Source: a virus
Reading direction: 5' to 3' (one strand)
DNA: 48,336 nucleotides
Virus record (IMG/VR): IMGVR_UViG_3300021376_000100
Location: 1 to 48,336 of that record
Below, in pieces: positions 32,466 through 39,725 of the stretch. Position 1 is the stretch's first letter. Each line of letters starts with the position of its first letter. The position numbers were made by a program, and so were the translations under genes. Below the pieces are notes generated by a model. It searched no databases. It was not told the origin of the DNA and was given only the letters and a program-made list of their open reading frames with translations.

Positions 32466-33068
32466 CTAGTGGTTGGAAGGGGGGTTAGGAAAGTGTTCGT
32501 ATTCGGGCTCTTGGAAGGTGAGGGACACCCGGGCCGATGAACGTTTCGGGCTTACAATGGAGCGGCTTCGTTGATGGTCCACGAGGGAAGGGACGTGGAG
32601 AAAGTATTTACGTCGTTGGACACGGAACATTTCCCTCATCATTGAATCATCTTCGGTGTCGGGATGAGCCTCGAAATAGGGGGCCCAAGCCGGGGACCAA
32701 AAGAACTCGATGATGTCCTTCGAGACACCTGCCGGGAGATAGAAGCATTGGTTCATAAGGTAGGTCGAGCCAAGGCAATACCGGGAACCGACCGTGAGAT
32801 CATCTTTCCTCATTGAAAAGAACTGGATTACGTCATCGGGGCGGTCTGCGATTACTTTCTCGACTTTGGCCACAAAGTCCTTGGTCAGGATGATGTCGTC
32901 TTGAAGCCGGATTACGGGGTCATTACCGGCCATTTGGCAGGCTCTTAGAAAGGTGTCGATCAGCGATCTTTTCTCATCCCAACAGATTTCTAAGTTTGGA
33001 ATGTGATGCTGAAGGTACTCGACGGTCGGAGTCCTCTCCGGAACGGCGGTAACGATCACCCTAGTCAT
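32466..33068 (-). CDS. Glycosyltransferase-like protein
   Basis: 200 residues from ATG at 33068 with GGGAGGTGG upstream. VIRLQDDIILTKDFVAKVEKVI contains a DxD-like motif (QDDI). Later GSTYLMNQCFYLP, EDDSMMREMF and PSLVDHQ follow the order seen in small GT-A-type transferases of phages. It may add sugar to DNA bases or to virion proteins. The acceptor cannot be told from sequence. Confidence 0.65.
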   Translation of the reverse strand: MTRVIVTAVPERTPTVEYLQHHIPNLEICWDEKRSLIDTFLRACQMAGNDPVIRLQDDIILTKDFVAKVEKVIADRPDDVIQFFSMRKDDLTVGSRYCLGSTYLMNQCFYLPAGVSKDIIEFFWSPAWAPYFEAHPDTEDDSMMREMFRVQRRKYFLHVPSLVDHQRSRSIVSPKRSSARVSLTFQEPEYEHFPNPPSNH

Positions 33069-33408
33069 TGAGCCACCTCCCACTCTTTGCCACGTCTGTC
33101 CTTTGGCGGTTAATGACGTAGTTGTCCGACGGGTCGAAGTCCTGTTCCCAATCGGGGAGCAACCACTTCGGCATTATCCAATAGGTGTACCCGTCGGGGG
33201 AGTCGAGATACTTCCAAACCTGCTTCGATTTGTAGAAAGGCCGGATGACCCCGAAGTCCCGTGAGGCAAGACGTACACGGTGCCAAACAGCGAGCCCGTT
33301 CGGAATGGATTTGCTCATTAGGTACTCGTGCGGTGGGTCATACGTCATGGTGGCCCGGAACGTTAGGCGTGACAGTTCAGCAAAGAGGTCATCGAGCGGG
33401 TCGGTCAT
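33061..33408 (-). CDS. Hypothetical protein in the ParB/PP-loop cassette
   Basis: 115 residues, ATG at 33408 five bases after the PP-loop gene stop. Aromatic-rich (VWKYLDSPDGYTYWIMPKWLLPDWEQDFD). No recognised fold. It overlaps the glycosyltransferase-like start, so the two are probably translated together. Confidence 0.6.
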   Translation of the reverse strand: MTDPLDDLFAELSRLTFRATMTYDPPHEYLMSKSIPNGLAVWHRVRLASRDFGVIRPFYKSKQVWKYLDSPDGYTYWIMPKWLLPDWEQDFDPSDNYVINRQRTDVAKSGRWLND

Positions 33409-33412
33409 CGTT

Positions 33413-34567
33413 TCACCATGTTGGGGAACCGCCCCACGTCCCGGACCCGGGACGAAAGAACTCGGGTTCGACGTAGGACAACATTCCGCCTGTTGCGGCG
33501 GCAAACGGGTCCCCAAGGTACATTGTCTCGGCGGCCTTTTTCCATGAGCCAATCACGGCGTGGCATTGGTAGCACTTGTTCGCTTGCGGGAATGGGGTTG
33601 AAGCGTGACGGGAGTGCTGAGCCAACACCGTCTTAATGACCTTCTCGGCCCGTTCCGCAATCCATTCCGGAGCCTCGTGGACACACTCCCGCCAAAACGT
33701 TTGCTCCCACGATTCGCCCAACATCCGGCGAGGGGTCACCGCCCGGCGGCCAAACTGGGCCACGGTTCGAACACCCGGGAGGCGTTGCTCCAACTTGTCG
33801 AACCATTGTGGCCACGCTGTTCGGGCAATAGCGAGGTTCGAAGCCCCGTGGATGTTCATGGTCGGCGGGCCGATTCGCAACTGTCCGGGTTTAACCCCGT
33901 GACGGTGGAGAACGTCATAGGCCGAGTTGTAATCCCATTGGTTTTCGAGGATGGCCTTCCAAACGTCGCCATCCTCCCAATCGTAAATAGGACGGATGCG
34001 GCGCACCCCGTACTTCTGCGGCTTTGTAATGTGCCCCTTAGAGGCAAATAGGCCACGTCTCCGGGAGAACGATTCCGAAATGCGGAGTCCGATCACCGTA
34101 AACAGTTCCTTACCTTCGGCGGGTGGGAAGCGGTTCGGTGTTACCATCGAGTCAATGTTCTTTTCGGGGATTTCGTAGGCGATGCCCGGCGGTTGTCGAA
34201 GCCAGTCGGAGGGGTCGAGCAACGGGTCGAATACCCAAAAGTACGGTTGGCGACGGTTGAAGCAGTTGATGACAGGTTGCCGGGCGTAAATCCAATGAAA
34301 GTCGATCTCGGGTCGAGCGGCGATACGTTCGGCGTATTCGTAAGAGCCGGGGAACATCACTTCCTCGTCCCTCATGATCACTTCGACGGGCAGGCGGTTG
34401 GTGATCGTGGCCGCAATCACGGCGAGTTCAACACACACTCCGGAATCTTTGCCGGTTGAGAACGAGACAACGACCCGATGTCCGTGTTCATACACTTCTA
34501 CAAGCCGGTTAATGGCCTCGTTAAATACGTCTGTTCCAAGGTCCCGGCGGCGGGTCGGTGCGTTCAC
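33413..34567 (-). CDS. PP-loop ATPase, PAPS-reductase/DndC-like
   Basis: 384 residues. GTG start overlapping the methyltransferase stop, with GGAAGGAAA upstream. The PP-loop SFSTGKDSG (35-43) binds ATP. RDEEVMFPGSYEYAERIAAR and VIGLRISESFSRRRGLF follow as in phosphosulfate reductase-like enzymes. The C-terminal CYQCHA pair may bind metal. Relatives include IbrA and DndC, which act in sulfur or adenylation chemistry. The neighbouring ParB-fold, methyltransferase and glycosyltransferase-like genes suggest a nucleic-acid or small-molecule modification pathway. Confidence 0.85.
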   Translation of the reverse strand: MNAPTRRRDLGTDVFNEAINRLVEVYEHGHRVVVSFSTGKDSGVCVELAVIAATITNRLPVEVIMRDEEVMFPGSYEYAERIAARPEIDFHWIYARQPVINCFNRRQPYFWVFDPLLDPSDWLRQPPGIAYEIPEKNIDSMVTPNRFPPAEGKELFTVIGLRISESFSRRRGLFASKGHITKPQKYGVRRIRPIYDWEDGDVWKAILENQWDYNSAYDVLHRHGVKPGQLRIGPPTMNIHGASNLAIARTAWPQWFDKLEQRLPGVRTVAQFGRRAVTPRRMLGESWEQTFWRECVHEAPEWIAERAEKVIKTVLAQHSRHASTPFPQANKCYQCHAVIGSWKKAAETMYLGDPFAAATGGMLSYVEPEFFRPGSGTWGGSPTW

Positions 34568-35268
34568 GGTTTCCTTCCAATGACTACGGCGTGGTAATGA
34601 TAACGGGCCGGGATGAACCTTGTCGCCCGCATGAGTCGAGAAATCACCTTTTCGGGGAGGACCCTGCTCAACCAGTCGGGAACCGCATTACAACCGATTA
34701 GCCGGACCCCTTGGAAACCTGCCAGTTTCATGGCCTCTTTCATGGCCTTAGCCGTACAAGCGGCGTTGTAATCGTCGGTCACGTTGCCGGTAGCCCCCGG
34801 AGCCCGAAATCGTCGGAGCGGAAGATTTCCGTGGAGGAGGGCATACCCGTTTTCGGTCAGGATTTCGAAGGCCATGTTGTAAACGGCTTGATCGTGGAAG
34901 GCGTGGAGGGCCCAAAGAGCAGTTACGGTTTCAGCAGAACCGAGATAGGTGGAGTGTTCAACGACCCGCTTGCGGCCTTCAAGAGTGTTTAAGTCGGCCT
35001 CAACTTGGGAAACGTGGCCCGGTTCAATGCGGGACGATGACGATACAAGGTCCGACATCATTTGTGAGGATTGATCGACGGCAACGTAAATGAACGGTTC
35101 GCAAAGGTGTTTTATGAGTCCAGTCCCGGCACCAAGATCAACGACAACCGCCGATCTTGCGAACGGGCGAAAGATGGACTTGATTACCTTGTCCTCGGAC
35201 CGCCCAATCTTCGTATCATAAAAGGCGTTATAGGTTTCCGCTACTTGCTTCCCGTATCCGTTCACCAT
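34564..35268 (-). CDS. SAM-dependent methyltransferase (class I)
   Basis: 234 residues, GGAGGAA before the ATG. VVVDLGAGTGLIKHL (41-55) is motif I for S-adenosylmethionine. AVDQSSQMM and VEADLNT are motifs II and III, and ALWALHAFHD follows. No DNA-methylase catalytic motif such as DPPY or PC is visible, so the target may be a small molecule, sugar or protein. Overlaps the ribbon-helix-helix gene by 41 bases. Confidence 0.82.
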   Translation of the reverse strand: MVNGYGKQVAETYNAFYDTKIGRSEDKVIKSIFRPFARSAVVVDLGAGTGLIKHLCEPFIYVAVDQSSQMMSDLVSSSSRIEPGHVSQVEADLNTLEGRKRVVEHSTYLGSAETVTALWALHAFHDQAVYNMAFEILTENGYALLHGNLPLRRFRAPGATGNVTDDYNAACTAKAMKEAMKLAGFQGVRLIGCNAVPDWLSRVLPEKVISRLMRATRFIPARYHYHAVVIGRKP

Positions 35269-35422
35269 TCTGTTCCTCCCAAACGGCTATTGCCCACCTT
35301 ACAACGTCCGAGAGGGTGACGCTTTCAAAGGCGGCCACCCGGTTGAGAATGTCACGGTCGATTTGTGAAACACGGACGGCGATTACAACCGTTTGTTCCG
35401 GGTTAATGCCACGCCTTTTCAT
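35228..35422 (-). CDS. Ribbon-helix-helix protein
   Basis: 64 residues. TVVIAVRVSQIDRDILNRVAAFESVTLSDVVRWAI fits the MetJ/Arc ribbon-helix-helix fold: an N-terminal strand, then two helices. Likely a repressor of the cassette or of its ParB-like neighbour. ATGA overlap with the upstream gene. Confidence 0.75.
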   Translation of the reverse strand: MKRRGINPEQTVVIAVRVSQIDRDILNRVAAFESVTLSDVVRWAIAVWEEQNGERIREASSGNL

Positions 35423-35895
35423 GTTGGGCCTCCGGTTTGCCAACGGTGGCCGCACTCCGGGCATCGGTGAGTGAACGGGGTCGGTTCAGCAAAGTCCGGT
35501 GGCACTCGATTAGCGGAGCGAAGCAAAGCGTCGATGTCGTCCCCGTCGTAACCTGTTCCATCGAGGTTTCCTGTTAGGGCCATGTCTTTCAGCAAATCGC
35601 CTAACGTTTCGATGTCGTAGGTGGCGAGGTCCGACGTCCGATTATCCGCTAAAAGGATACGTTTGGCCGTGGAGTCGTCGCAATCAACCCAATAGACGGG
35701 AACACTCTTAAATCCGAGAAGCCGAGCGGCTTCAAGCCGATGGTTTCCGGCGAGAACATGACCGGTCGAGCGTTGCGCTACAACAGTTCCAAACCATCCG
35801 TTCATTTGGATACTTTCCGCAATCGCCCCAATGTCACCCTCTCGTGGGTTAAAGGGGTGTCGGGTTAGATCACCAACGTTTACGTCCTCGATCAT
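35419..35895 (-). CDS. ParB-fold protein 2 with zinc-ribbon tail
   Basis: 158 residues. HPFNPREGDIGAIAESIQMNGWFGTVVAQ and VLAGNHRLEAARLLGFKSVPVYW form the ParB-like domain (box GNHRLEA). LADNRTSDLATYD follows. The C-terminus has CPECGH, with HRCPECGHRW as a half zinc ribbon. First gene of the modification-like cassette and divergent from a WhiB gene with only 21 bases between starts. Confidence 0.82.
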   Translation of the reverse strand: MIEDVNVGDLTRHPFNPREGDIGAIAESIQMNGWFGTVVAQRSTGHVLAGNHRLEAARLLGFKSVPVYWVDCDDSTAKRILLADNRTSDLATYDIETLGDLLKDMALTGNLDGTGYDGDDIDALLRSANRVPPDFAEPTPFTHRCPECGHRWQTGGPT

Positions 35896-35916
35896 TCTGC
35901 GTTTCTCCGGTCGGTA

Positions 35917-36249
35917 ATGTACCGTTCTATTGTGGACCGAATAGATTATGAGTTACCGGAGCCTCCTCCGCCGATAGGCCCGTGGATAACCGAAGCGGTC
36001 TGCTCGGGAATGGACATTTCTCTGTTTTTTCCGCCTTCAGGGCACCGGCCAATCGAGGCTTTGGAAGCCTGCTCCCGGTGTCCGGTCCGTCAAGAGTGTC
36101 TCGATTATGCCATTGACAATAATCAACATTGGGGCGTTTGGGGCGGCCTAACGGAACGTCAGCGATTCAGTTACAAACGGAAGCGACGATTATTCCGGGA
36201 CTTAATCGAGTTCGGTAACACGGTGCTCATCCGTTTCGACAATCCTTAA
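35917..36249 (+). CDS. WhiB-family regulator (canonical)
   Basis: 110 residues. Cysteines 29, 52, 55 and 61 (Cx22CxxCx5C) bind an iron-sulfur cluster. GVWGGLTERQR (73-83) and the basic KRKRR tail are the classic WhiB signature. Unlike the WhiB at 17.4 kb, all motifs are intact. It is divergent from the ParB/PP-loop cassette, so it may regulate that cassette or host genes. The start has only a weak ribosome site. Confidence 0.95.
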   Translation: MYRSIVDRIDYELPEPPPPIGPWITEAVCSGMDISLFFPPSGHRPIEALEACSRCPVRQECLDYAIDNNQHWGVWGGLTERQRFSYKRKRRLFRDLIEFGNTVLIRFDNP

Positions 36250-36369
36250 AGCGGAGAAGCAGGGGTCCCCTTCGGCATCGACCTGTTCAAACTCGTCGGG
36301 GAAAAGTCCGGTTCCATGAGTGAGACAGAACGATTTAACCCATCCCCGACTAGCCCTAGTTAAAGCCAC
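36202..36369 (-). CDS. Possible small gene overlapping the WhiB 3' end
   Basis: 55 codons from a GTG at 36369, converging on the WhiB gene and overlapping its last 48 bases. It reads GWVKSFCLTHGTGLFPDEFEQ and ends in an acidic stretch. Composition is protein-like with a Cys-His and a later Cys. A ribosome site is not convincing. Without it, 36250-36409 would be a non-coding spacer. Confidence 0.35.
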   Translation of the reverse strand: MALTRASRGWVKSFCLTHGTGLFPDEFEQVDAEGDPCFSALRIVETDEHRVTELD

Positions 36370-36409
36370 GCTTCACGTTCTGCCGTTTCGGAATCGAGGG
36401 GCCGGTCAT

Positions 36410-36631
36410 TCACGAACGGTAGGTGTAGAAGTCTTCGGTGATCTTGGTCATTCGAACTCGCTTGTCCACCTTCACCAAGTCACCGATGAAACTGCGGGCG
36501 TGGTCGAGGGTGCGGAATGCCCAAACGCCAATCGGACGGTTGGTGGCGATCTCATCGTTCTGAACGGTGTGGTTGGCCTGAACGAGCCATCCTCCGCCGG
36601 GCTTTCCGGTCTTTCGGACTTCGAAAATCAT
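36410..36631 (-). CDS. Hypothetical protein
   Basis: 73 residues, ATGA overlap with the gene before. A WLVQANHTVQNDEIATNRPIGVWAF beta pattern and a helix (LDHARSFIGDLVKVD) make a compact alpha/beta protein. Unknown function. Confidence 0.65.
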   Translation of the reverse strand: MIFEVRKTGKPGGGWLVQANHTVQNDEIATNRPIGVWAFRTLDHARSFIGDLVKVDKRVRMTKITEDFYTYRS

Positions 36632-36948
36632 CGTGTTACTCCTTGTCGGTGTCGGTCGGTTGAGACGACAGTTAGAACCCTATCACCGTTAAAGCGGGTC
36701 ATCCACACATTATGGGAATCTTTCCATTCAATGAGGGAGCCGGGTTGAACCCGGGAATGGTATTGGCGGAGCAGGGGGATGACTTTCTCGATGAACTGTT
36801 GAAATGTTAGGTGGGACTCGAACCCGCCGATTGTGCCGTCGTCGAGCAGTAGCGGTTCAAGCCCGGCGTTTTTAAAGTCGTCGAGCACCTTTGGGAAATC
36901 CGTTTCCCCTTGGAGCCGGTAAAGTCGGAACCGTTGGCGGGTAATCAT
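36628..36948 (-). CDS. Hypothetical protein
   Basis: 106 residues, coupled by ATGA on both sides. RFRLYRLQGETDFPKVLDDFKNAGLEPLLLDDG and HLTFQQFIEKVIPLLRQYH are alpha/beta segments. No family recognised. Confidence 0.65.
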   Translation of the reverse strand: MITRQRFRLYRLQGETDFPKVLDDFKNAGLEPLLLDDGTIGGFESHLTFQQFIEKVIPLLRQYHSRVQPGSLIEWKDSHNVWMTRFNGDRVLTVVSTDRHRQGVTR

Positions 36949-37181
36949 TTGATACGTCCCGCAAGAGTCAAATCAGCACGAACGGCATTTACTAAACCCC
37001 GTGTTTCGATGTCCGGCAGTTGAACCCGGCCCATGATTTCGAGCAACATGGCGACGGTTTCCGTCAGTTCCTTGATTTCAGCATGAGCAAGGTCGAGTTC
37101 TTTCTCCCGAAGCCGGAGCAGGTTCCCGGTGTCCCACGTTTCCGAATGGGACTCATCGAGCGGGTTAGAAGTTTGGGGCAT
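36945..37181 (-). CDS. Small coiled-coil protein
   Basis: 78 residues. Central helix NLLRLREKELDLAHAEIKELTETVAMLLEIM is a predicted coiled coil. Overlaps the previous gene by 17 bases. Could be an adaptor of the replication region; role unknown. Confidence 0.65.
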   Translation of the reverse strand: MPQTSNPLDESHSETWDTGNLLRLREKELDLAHAEIKELTETVAMLLEIMGRVQLPDIETRGLVNAVRADLTLAGRIK

Positions 37182-37497
37182 TGTGGATTTCCTTTATGAG
37201 TTTGATTGTGGCGTTTCGACTTTTCGGATGTTCGTGGCCGAGAACGCAAAGGTGGTTGAGGAAGTGTTGCCAAGCCTCCCGGAGTGGCTTGTATTTCGGT
37301 CCCTTAGCCGTGGCGATGACGTTGGAGTGTGCTAGGCGGATGGCCCCAAGGATGCCCTCGTTGGCATAAGTTTGGTGGAGATCGAGGGAGTCCACGAAGA
37401 TCGTTCCGGCAGGCAACTTTGCCCGGACTGCTTCAATCCACCAAAAGAACCCGGCTTCCGGGTTGATGGGGTGAAACACCGGGTCGTCCGTTATCAC
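37165..37497 (-). CDS. Hypothetical protein, possible nucleotide-handling fold
   Basis: 110 residues from a GTG overlapping the zinc-finger gene stop (GTGA). FFWWIEAVRAKLPAGTIFVDSLDLHQTYANEG resembles the start of RNase-H-like or resolvase-like folds, but I cannot name the family. C-terminal HFLNHLCVLGHEHPKSRNATIKLI. Confidence 0.55.
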   Translation of the reverse strand: MITDDPVFHPINPEAGFFWWIEAVRAKLPAGTIFVDSLDLHQTYANEGILGAIRLAHSNVIATAKGPKYKPLREAWQHFLNHLCVLGHEHPKSRNATIKLIKEIHNAPNF

Positions 37498-37646
37498 GGT
37501 TTGGGGAGTCTCTTTGCTCGTTGGCGGGACGGGCAGGCTAACAGGGGGCCTGGTTGAGAAACCCCGTGGCGGCGGCACCATTCACCAACCGTTGCCCCGC
37601 ACGATGGACAGGGCACCGAATCGGGCGACGTTGCGGGGTGCCTCAT
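37494..37646 (-). CDS. Small zinc-knuckle protein
   Basis: 50 residues, ATGA overlap with the upstream gene. CPSCGATVGEWCRRHG then CPSRQRAK resembles the CxxC...C...H...C zinc finger found in actinobacterial and actinophage DNA-binding proteins. Missed by usual length cut-offs, but coupling on both sides makes translation likely. Confidence 0.65.
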   Translation of the reverse strand: MRHPATSPDSVPCPSCGATVGEWCRRHGVSQPGPLLACPSRQRAKRLPKP

Positions 37647-37969
37647 GCCGCCGAACCTTTTTCGACAGTTTCGGACTTCGGAGAATCGTTGTCAAACCTT
37701 GGGCCCATCTTTACCTCGTGGTAGTTTGATACGAGACAGAATGTTTCCAAACTGAGCCAATCGGAGAGATGGACCATGTTCATCGTAAGGTCTTGGTAGA
37801 CCTTCGAAAGTCGGTGTCGGTCGTAGGCGTCTTCGGGGCCCTGCCGGTCACGCTCATCGCCAATCAGTTTCAGCAGTTTGGCCGTGTCGAGAGCAAGCCG
37901 GGCGGTTTCCTCGGCATTAACTCGACAAGTCTGAAGCCTTTCGGCATTGGTCGGTGGTCGGTTTATCAT
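37643..37969 (-). CDS. Hypothetical protein under module promoter 6
   Basis: 108 residues, AAAGGAAAA before the ATG. Helical: NAERLQTCRVNAEETARLALDTAKLLKLIGDERDRQ. Follows a leaderless 35-codon ORF whose stop lies just upstream, and a strong stem-loop. Function unknown. Confidence 0.65.
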   Translation of the reverse strand: MINRPPTNAERLQTCRVNAEETARLALDTAKLLKLIGDERDRQGPEDAYDRHRLSKVYQDLTMNMVHLSDWLSLETFCLVSNYHEVKMGPRFDNDSPKSETVEKGSAA

Positions 37970-37982
37970 GGTTTTCCTTTCA

Positions 37983-38125
37983 TTATCGGGAGGGGGTGCC
38001 GCTCCGGGGTATTGGGGGTGGTCCCGGAGCGGCGAACGGTTCGGCGTAGGCAACGGTGTTGGCTGTGCCGAAGATGAGTCGGTCGGTCATGTTCTAAGTA
38101 TGCCTTAAAGATTGCCCATAGTCAA
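37983..38125 (-). promoter_or_regulatory. Module promoter 6 with leaderless 35-codon leader ORF
   Basis: TTGACT (38125-38120), 17 bases, CATACT (38102-38097), six bases, ATG at 38090. The start is followed by ACCGACC, as in the other copies but in a different frame and position. The leader ORF (MTDRLIFGTAN...) ends at 37983, 14 bases before the downstream ATG. Most diverged copy of the module. AGAAATC lies about 20 bases upstream of the -35. Confidence 0.6.
37998..38033 (-). promoter_or_regulatory. 11-bp perfect stem-loop in a leader transcript
   Basis: Arms GCCGCTCCGGG and CCCGGAGCGGC pair perfectly around a 14-base loop. The element lies between promoter 6 and the gene starting at 37969 and inside the 35-codon leader ORF. 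There is no following T run on either strand, so it is more likely an attenuator or RNA-stability element than a simple terminator. Confidence 0.6.
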
Positions 38126-38535
38126 GGTCTATCCGGAAGATTTCTAAATAAATCATGAATCGGATGCTTTGGCCCCGCTATCCGGAGGCAAAGCCCTTCG
38201 GAACCGATGACTTCGGGGGCCATGAAAACGAGCCCGATGAGGTGCTTCGGTAAATCGTTCGGAATGACCCCGGCATCAACGATTCCGTCGATGGCGGCCT
38301 TCACCGTCGGGAAACAGGCGGCGACGTCGGGCATCGAGCGGCGATCTTTCCGGAACGGTTGAGCGATCACCACTATTCGGTCGAGCGGCGGAATCCCTGC
38401 TTTGCGGGCGAAATAATAAAAGCGGGTGCGGCAGGCTTTAACTTCGGCGGCTCGTTTGTAATGATGCCAAGTCCTTTCGGCGTTTGCGGTCCACGGTTTC
38501 GTCGGGTCGAACAGGCTCCAAAGATCAGTTGTCAT
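38122..38535 (-). CDS. RusA-like Holliday junction resolvase
   Basis: 137 residues. The pattern N.ERTWHHYKRAAEVK, VVIAQPF, then RRSMPDVAACFPTVKAAIDGIVDAGVIPND is the RusA layout, with acidic residues (Asp in MPDVAAC and DGIVDAG) for metal-dependent cleavage of four-way junctions. It resolves recombination intermediates before packaging. Overlaps the HNH gene by 11 bases. The promoter 6 region follows immediately. Confidence 0.85.
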   Translation of the reverse strand: MTTDLWSLFDPTKPWTANAERTWHHYKRAAEVKACRTRFYYFARKAGIPPLDRIVVIAQPFRKDRRSMPDVAACFPTVKAAIDGIVDAGVIPNDLPKHLIGLVFMAPEVIGSEGLCLRIAGPKHPIHDLFRNLPDRP

Positions 38536-38875
38536 AGTTCGACCTTAGAAGCCCGATCTCTTTAGCCGCCGCCGGATGTTGGTGAATCCAGTCGTGACAG
38601 GCTCGGCACACCGCCAAGGCATTGTCAGGGTCGAGGATGCTTCCGCCTCGGGCCCGGGTGAGCGGTTCGTGAACATCGACCGGCGTGATTTGGCAACGGT
38701 GCTCCGGGTTGTTGGAGACGATCAGCAAACCGGCTTCGCATCGGAGTCGCCGTTCCATAATGTCTTTCACAAAGGCACTTCGCAAACGTTGTTCTTTAGC
38801 CCGCTTTGCGGACTGCTTTCGAATCGGTGTCCGGCGGAGGGGGGTCGAGGAACGTTTAAGCGGTGAACGTTTCAT
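38525..38875 (-). CDS. HNH endonuclease
   Basis: 116 residues from ATG at 38875 (ATGA overlap with the replication gene). Lysine/arginine-rich N-terminus. CQITPVDVHEPLTRARGGSILDPDNALAVCRACHDWIHQH is an HNH domain with H, N and H and two zinc cysteines. It could be a homing-type or packaging-related nuclease. Its place between replication and RusA suggests DNA processing. Confidence 0.87.
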   Translation of the reverse strand: MKRSPLKRSSTPLRRTPIRKQSAKRAKEQRLRSAFVKDIMERRLRCEAGLLIVSNNPEHRCQITPVDVHEPLTRARGGSILDPDNALAVCRACHDWIHQHPAAAKEIGLLRSNYDN

Positions 38876-39714
38876 GAGCGGCATCGGCAGGGGTGGGCCC
38901 GTTCGTATCCGTCTTTGCCCACTTTGATGAGCCACCCGTCCCGGCAACCGTTCTTTCCGCAGGGCTCCCATTTAGGAATCGACTGTTGAATCTCTTTGGC
39001 CCGGTGTTGAACTCTTAGGTCCCGGAAGCGTTCGATGTTAGCGGAGTCCCGGAGAATGAGGGTGAGGTCGTTGTAGATTGTTCCCCGCTCGTTTTCCCCG
39101 TTGTGAAACGGTGAGTGTTTCCACCCTTCGACGGCCTCGATCACCTCACGGACCGGGTAGGTCTTCAGGGCATCGACAATCTTTCGCCGTCGTTTGTCGT
39201 CGAGTCTCGTGCGCCCCGGGTCTTTGCCGGTTGCCGCTACCCATGCCTCGAACACTTTCACCACTTCGCTCTTGGTAGGTGGGTCTAGGTCAATGGTTAT
39301 CGTTTGGGCCGCATCCTTGCGGCTACCGGTGGCCGTACCGTTGCGGCTAGGGGTAGCCGTATCGTTGCGGCTACCCTCATCTTTGCGGCCCGCCGGAGAA
39401 ATGCGGAGCACCCGGTACAGGTTTGTGATGTTTCGCACGTTCCCGGTCTGCCCGGTGCGAATACGTCTCTCGATGAGCAGACACTTAGCCGCAACGAGTT
39501 CGGCGGCCCAACGATCAACGCTGTCGGTGGAGCATCGGAGCCTTGTGGCGAGGGTCTGACGGCTTGGAAAGGCGGTGCCGTCGTTCCAATCGGCGTACCG
39601 GGAAAGGACGGCGTAGAGGCGGAACGCCCCTGTTGAGACATCGAGGTCAATGACCCATTCGGGAATCAGGGCAAATGGCCCGATGTCGCTTGTAACGGTG
39701 ATGTCGGCGTTCAT
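38872..39714 (-). CDS. Replication initiator-like protein with N-terminal HTH
   Basis: 280 residues. N-terminal winged helix: GAFRLYAVLSRYADWNDGTAFPSRQTLATRLRCSTDSVDRWAAEL is the pattern of phage replisome organisers. Residues about 115-135 are encoded by tandem 24-base repeats. A helical domain follows (EVVKVFEAWVAATGKDPGRTRLDDKRRRKIVDAL), and a C-terminal CGKNGCRDGW...CRC cysteine cluster could bind zinc. Likely binds the origin in its own gene and recruits host helicase. Confidence 0.75.
   Translation of the reverse strand: MNADITVTSDIGPFALIPEWVIDLDVSTGAFRLYAVLSRYADWNDGTAFPSRQTLATRLRCSTDSVDRWAAELVAAKCLLIERRIRTGQTGNVRNITNLYRVLRISPAGRKDEGSRNDTATPSRNGTATGSRKDAAQTITIDLDPPTKSEVVKVFEAWVAATGKDPGRTRLDDKRRRKIVDALKTYPVREVIEAVEGWKHSPFHNGENERGTIYNDLTLILRDSANIERFRDLRVQHRAKEIQQSIPKWEPCGKNGCRDGWLIKVGKDGYERAHPCRCRS
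39311..39379. repeat. Tandem 24-base iterons inside the initiator gene (candidate origin)
   Basis: Three imperfect units (39311-39334, 39335-39358, 39359-39379) share TTGCGGCTA, and a fourth partial TTGCGGC follows. The second contains a perfect CGGCTA-gggg-TAGCCG inverted repeat. They encode eight-residue repeats (RNDTATPS-like). Iterons in the middle of an initiator gene are how lambda's origin is arranged in gene O. Confidence 0.6.
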
Positions 39715-39725
39715 AGTGATCGATT

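Noticed and set aside
31622-35895. ParB-fold genes as evidence of a plasmid-prophage with partition
   Set aside because: No ParA ATPase and no parS-like repeats were seen, and both genes sit with modification-type enzymes, so a partition system is not supported.
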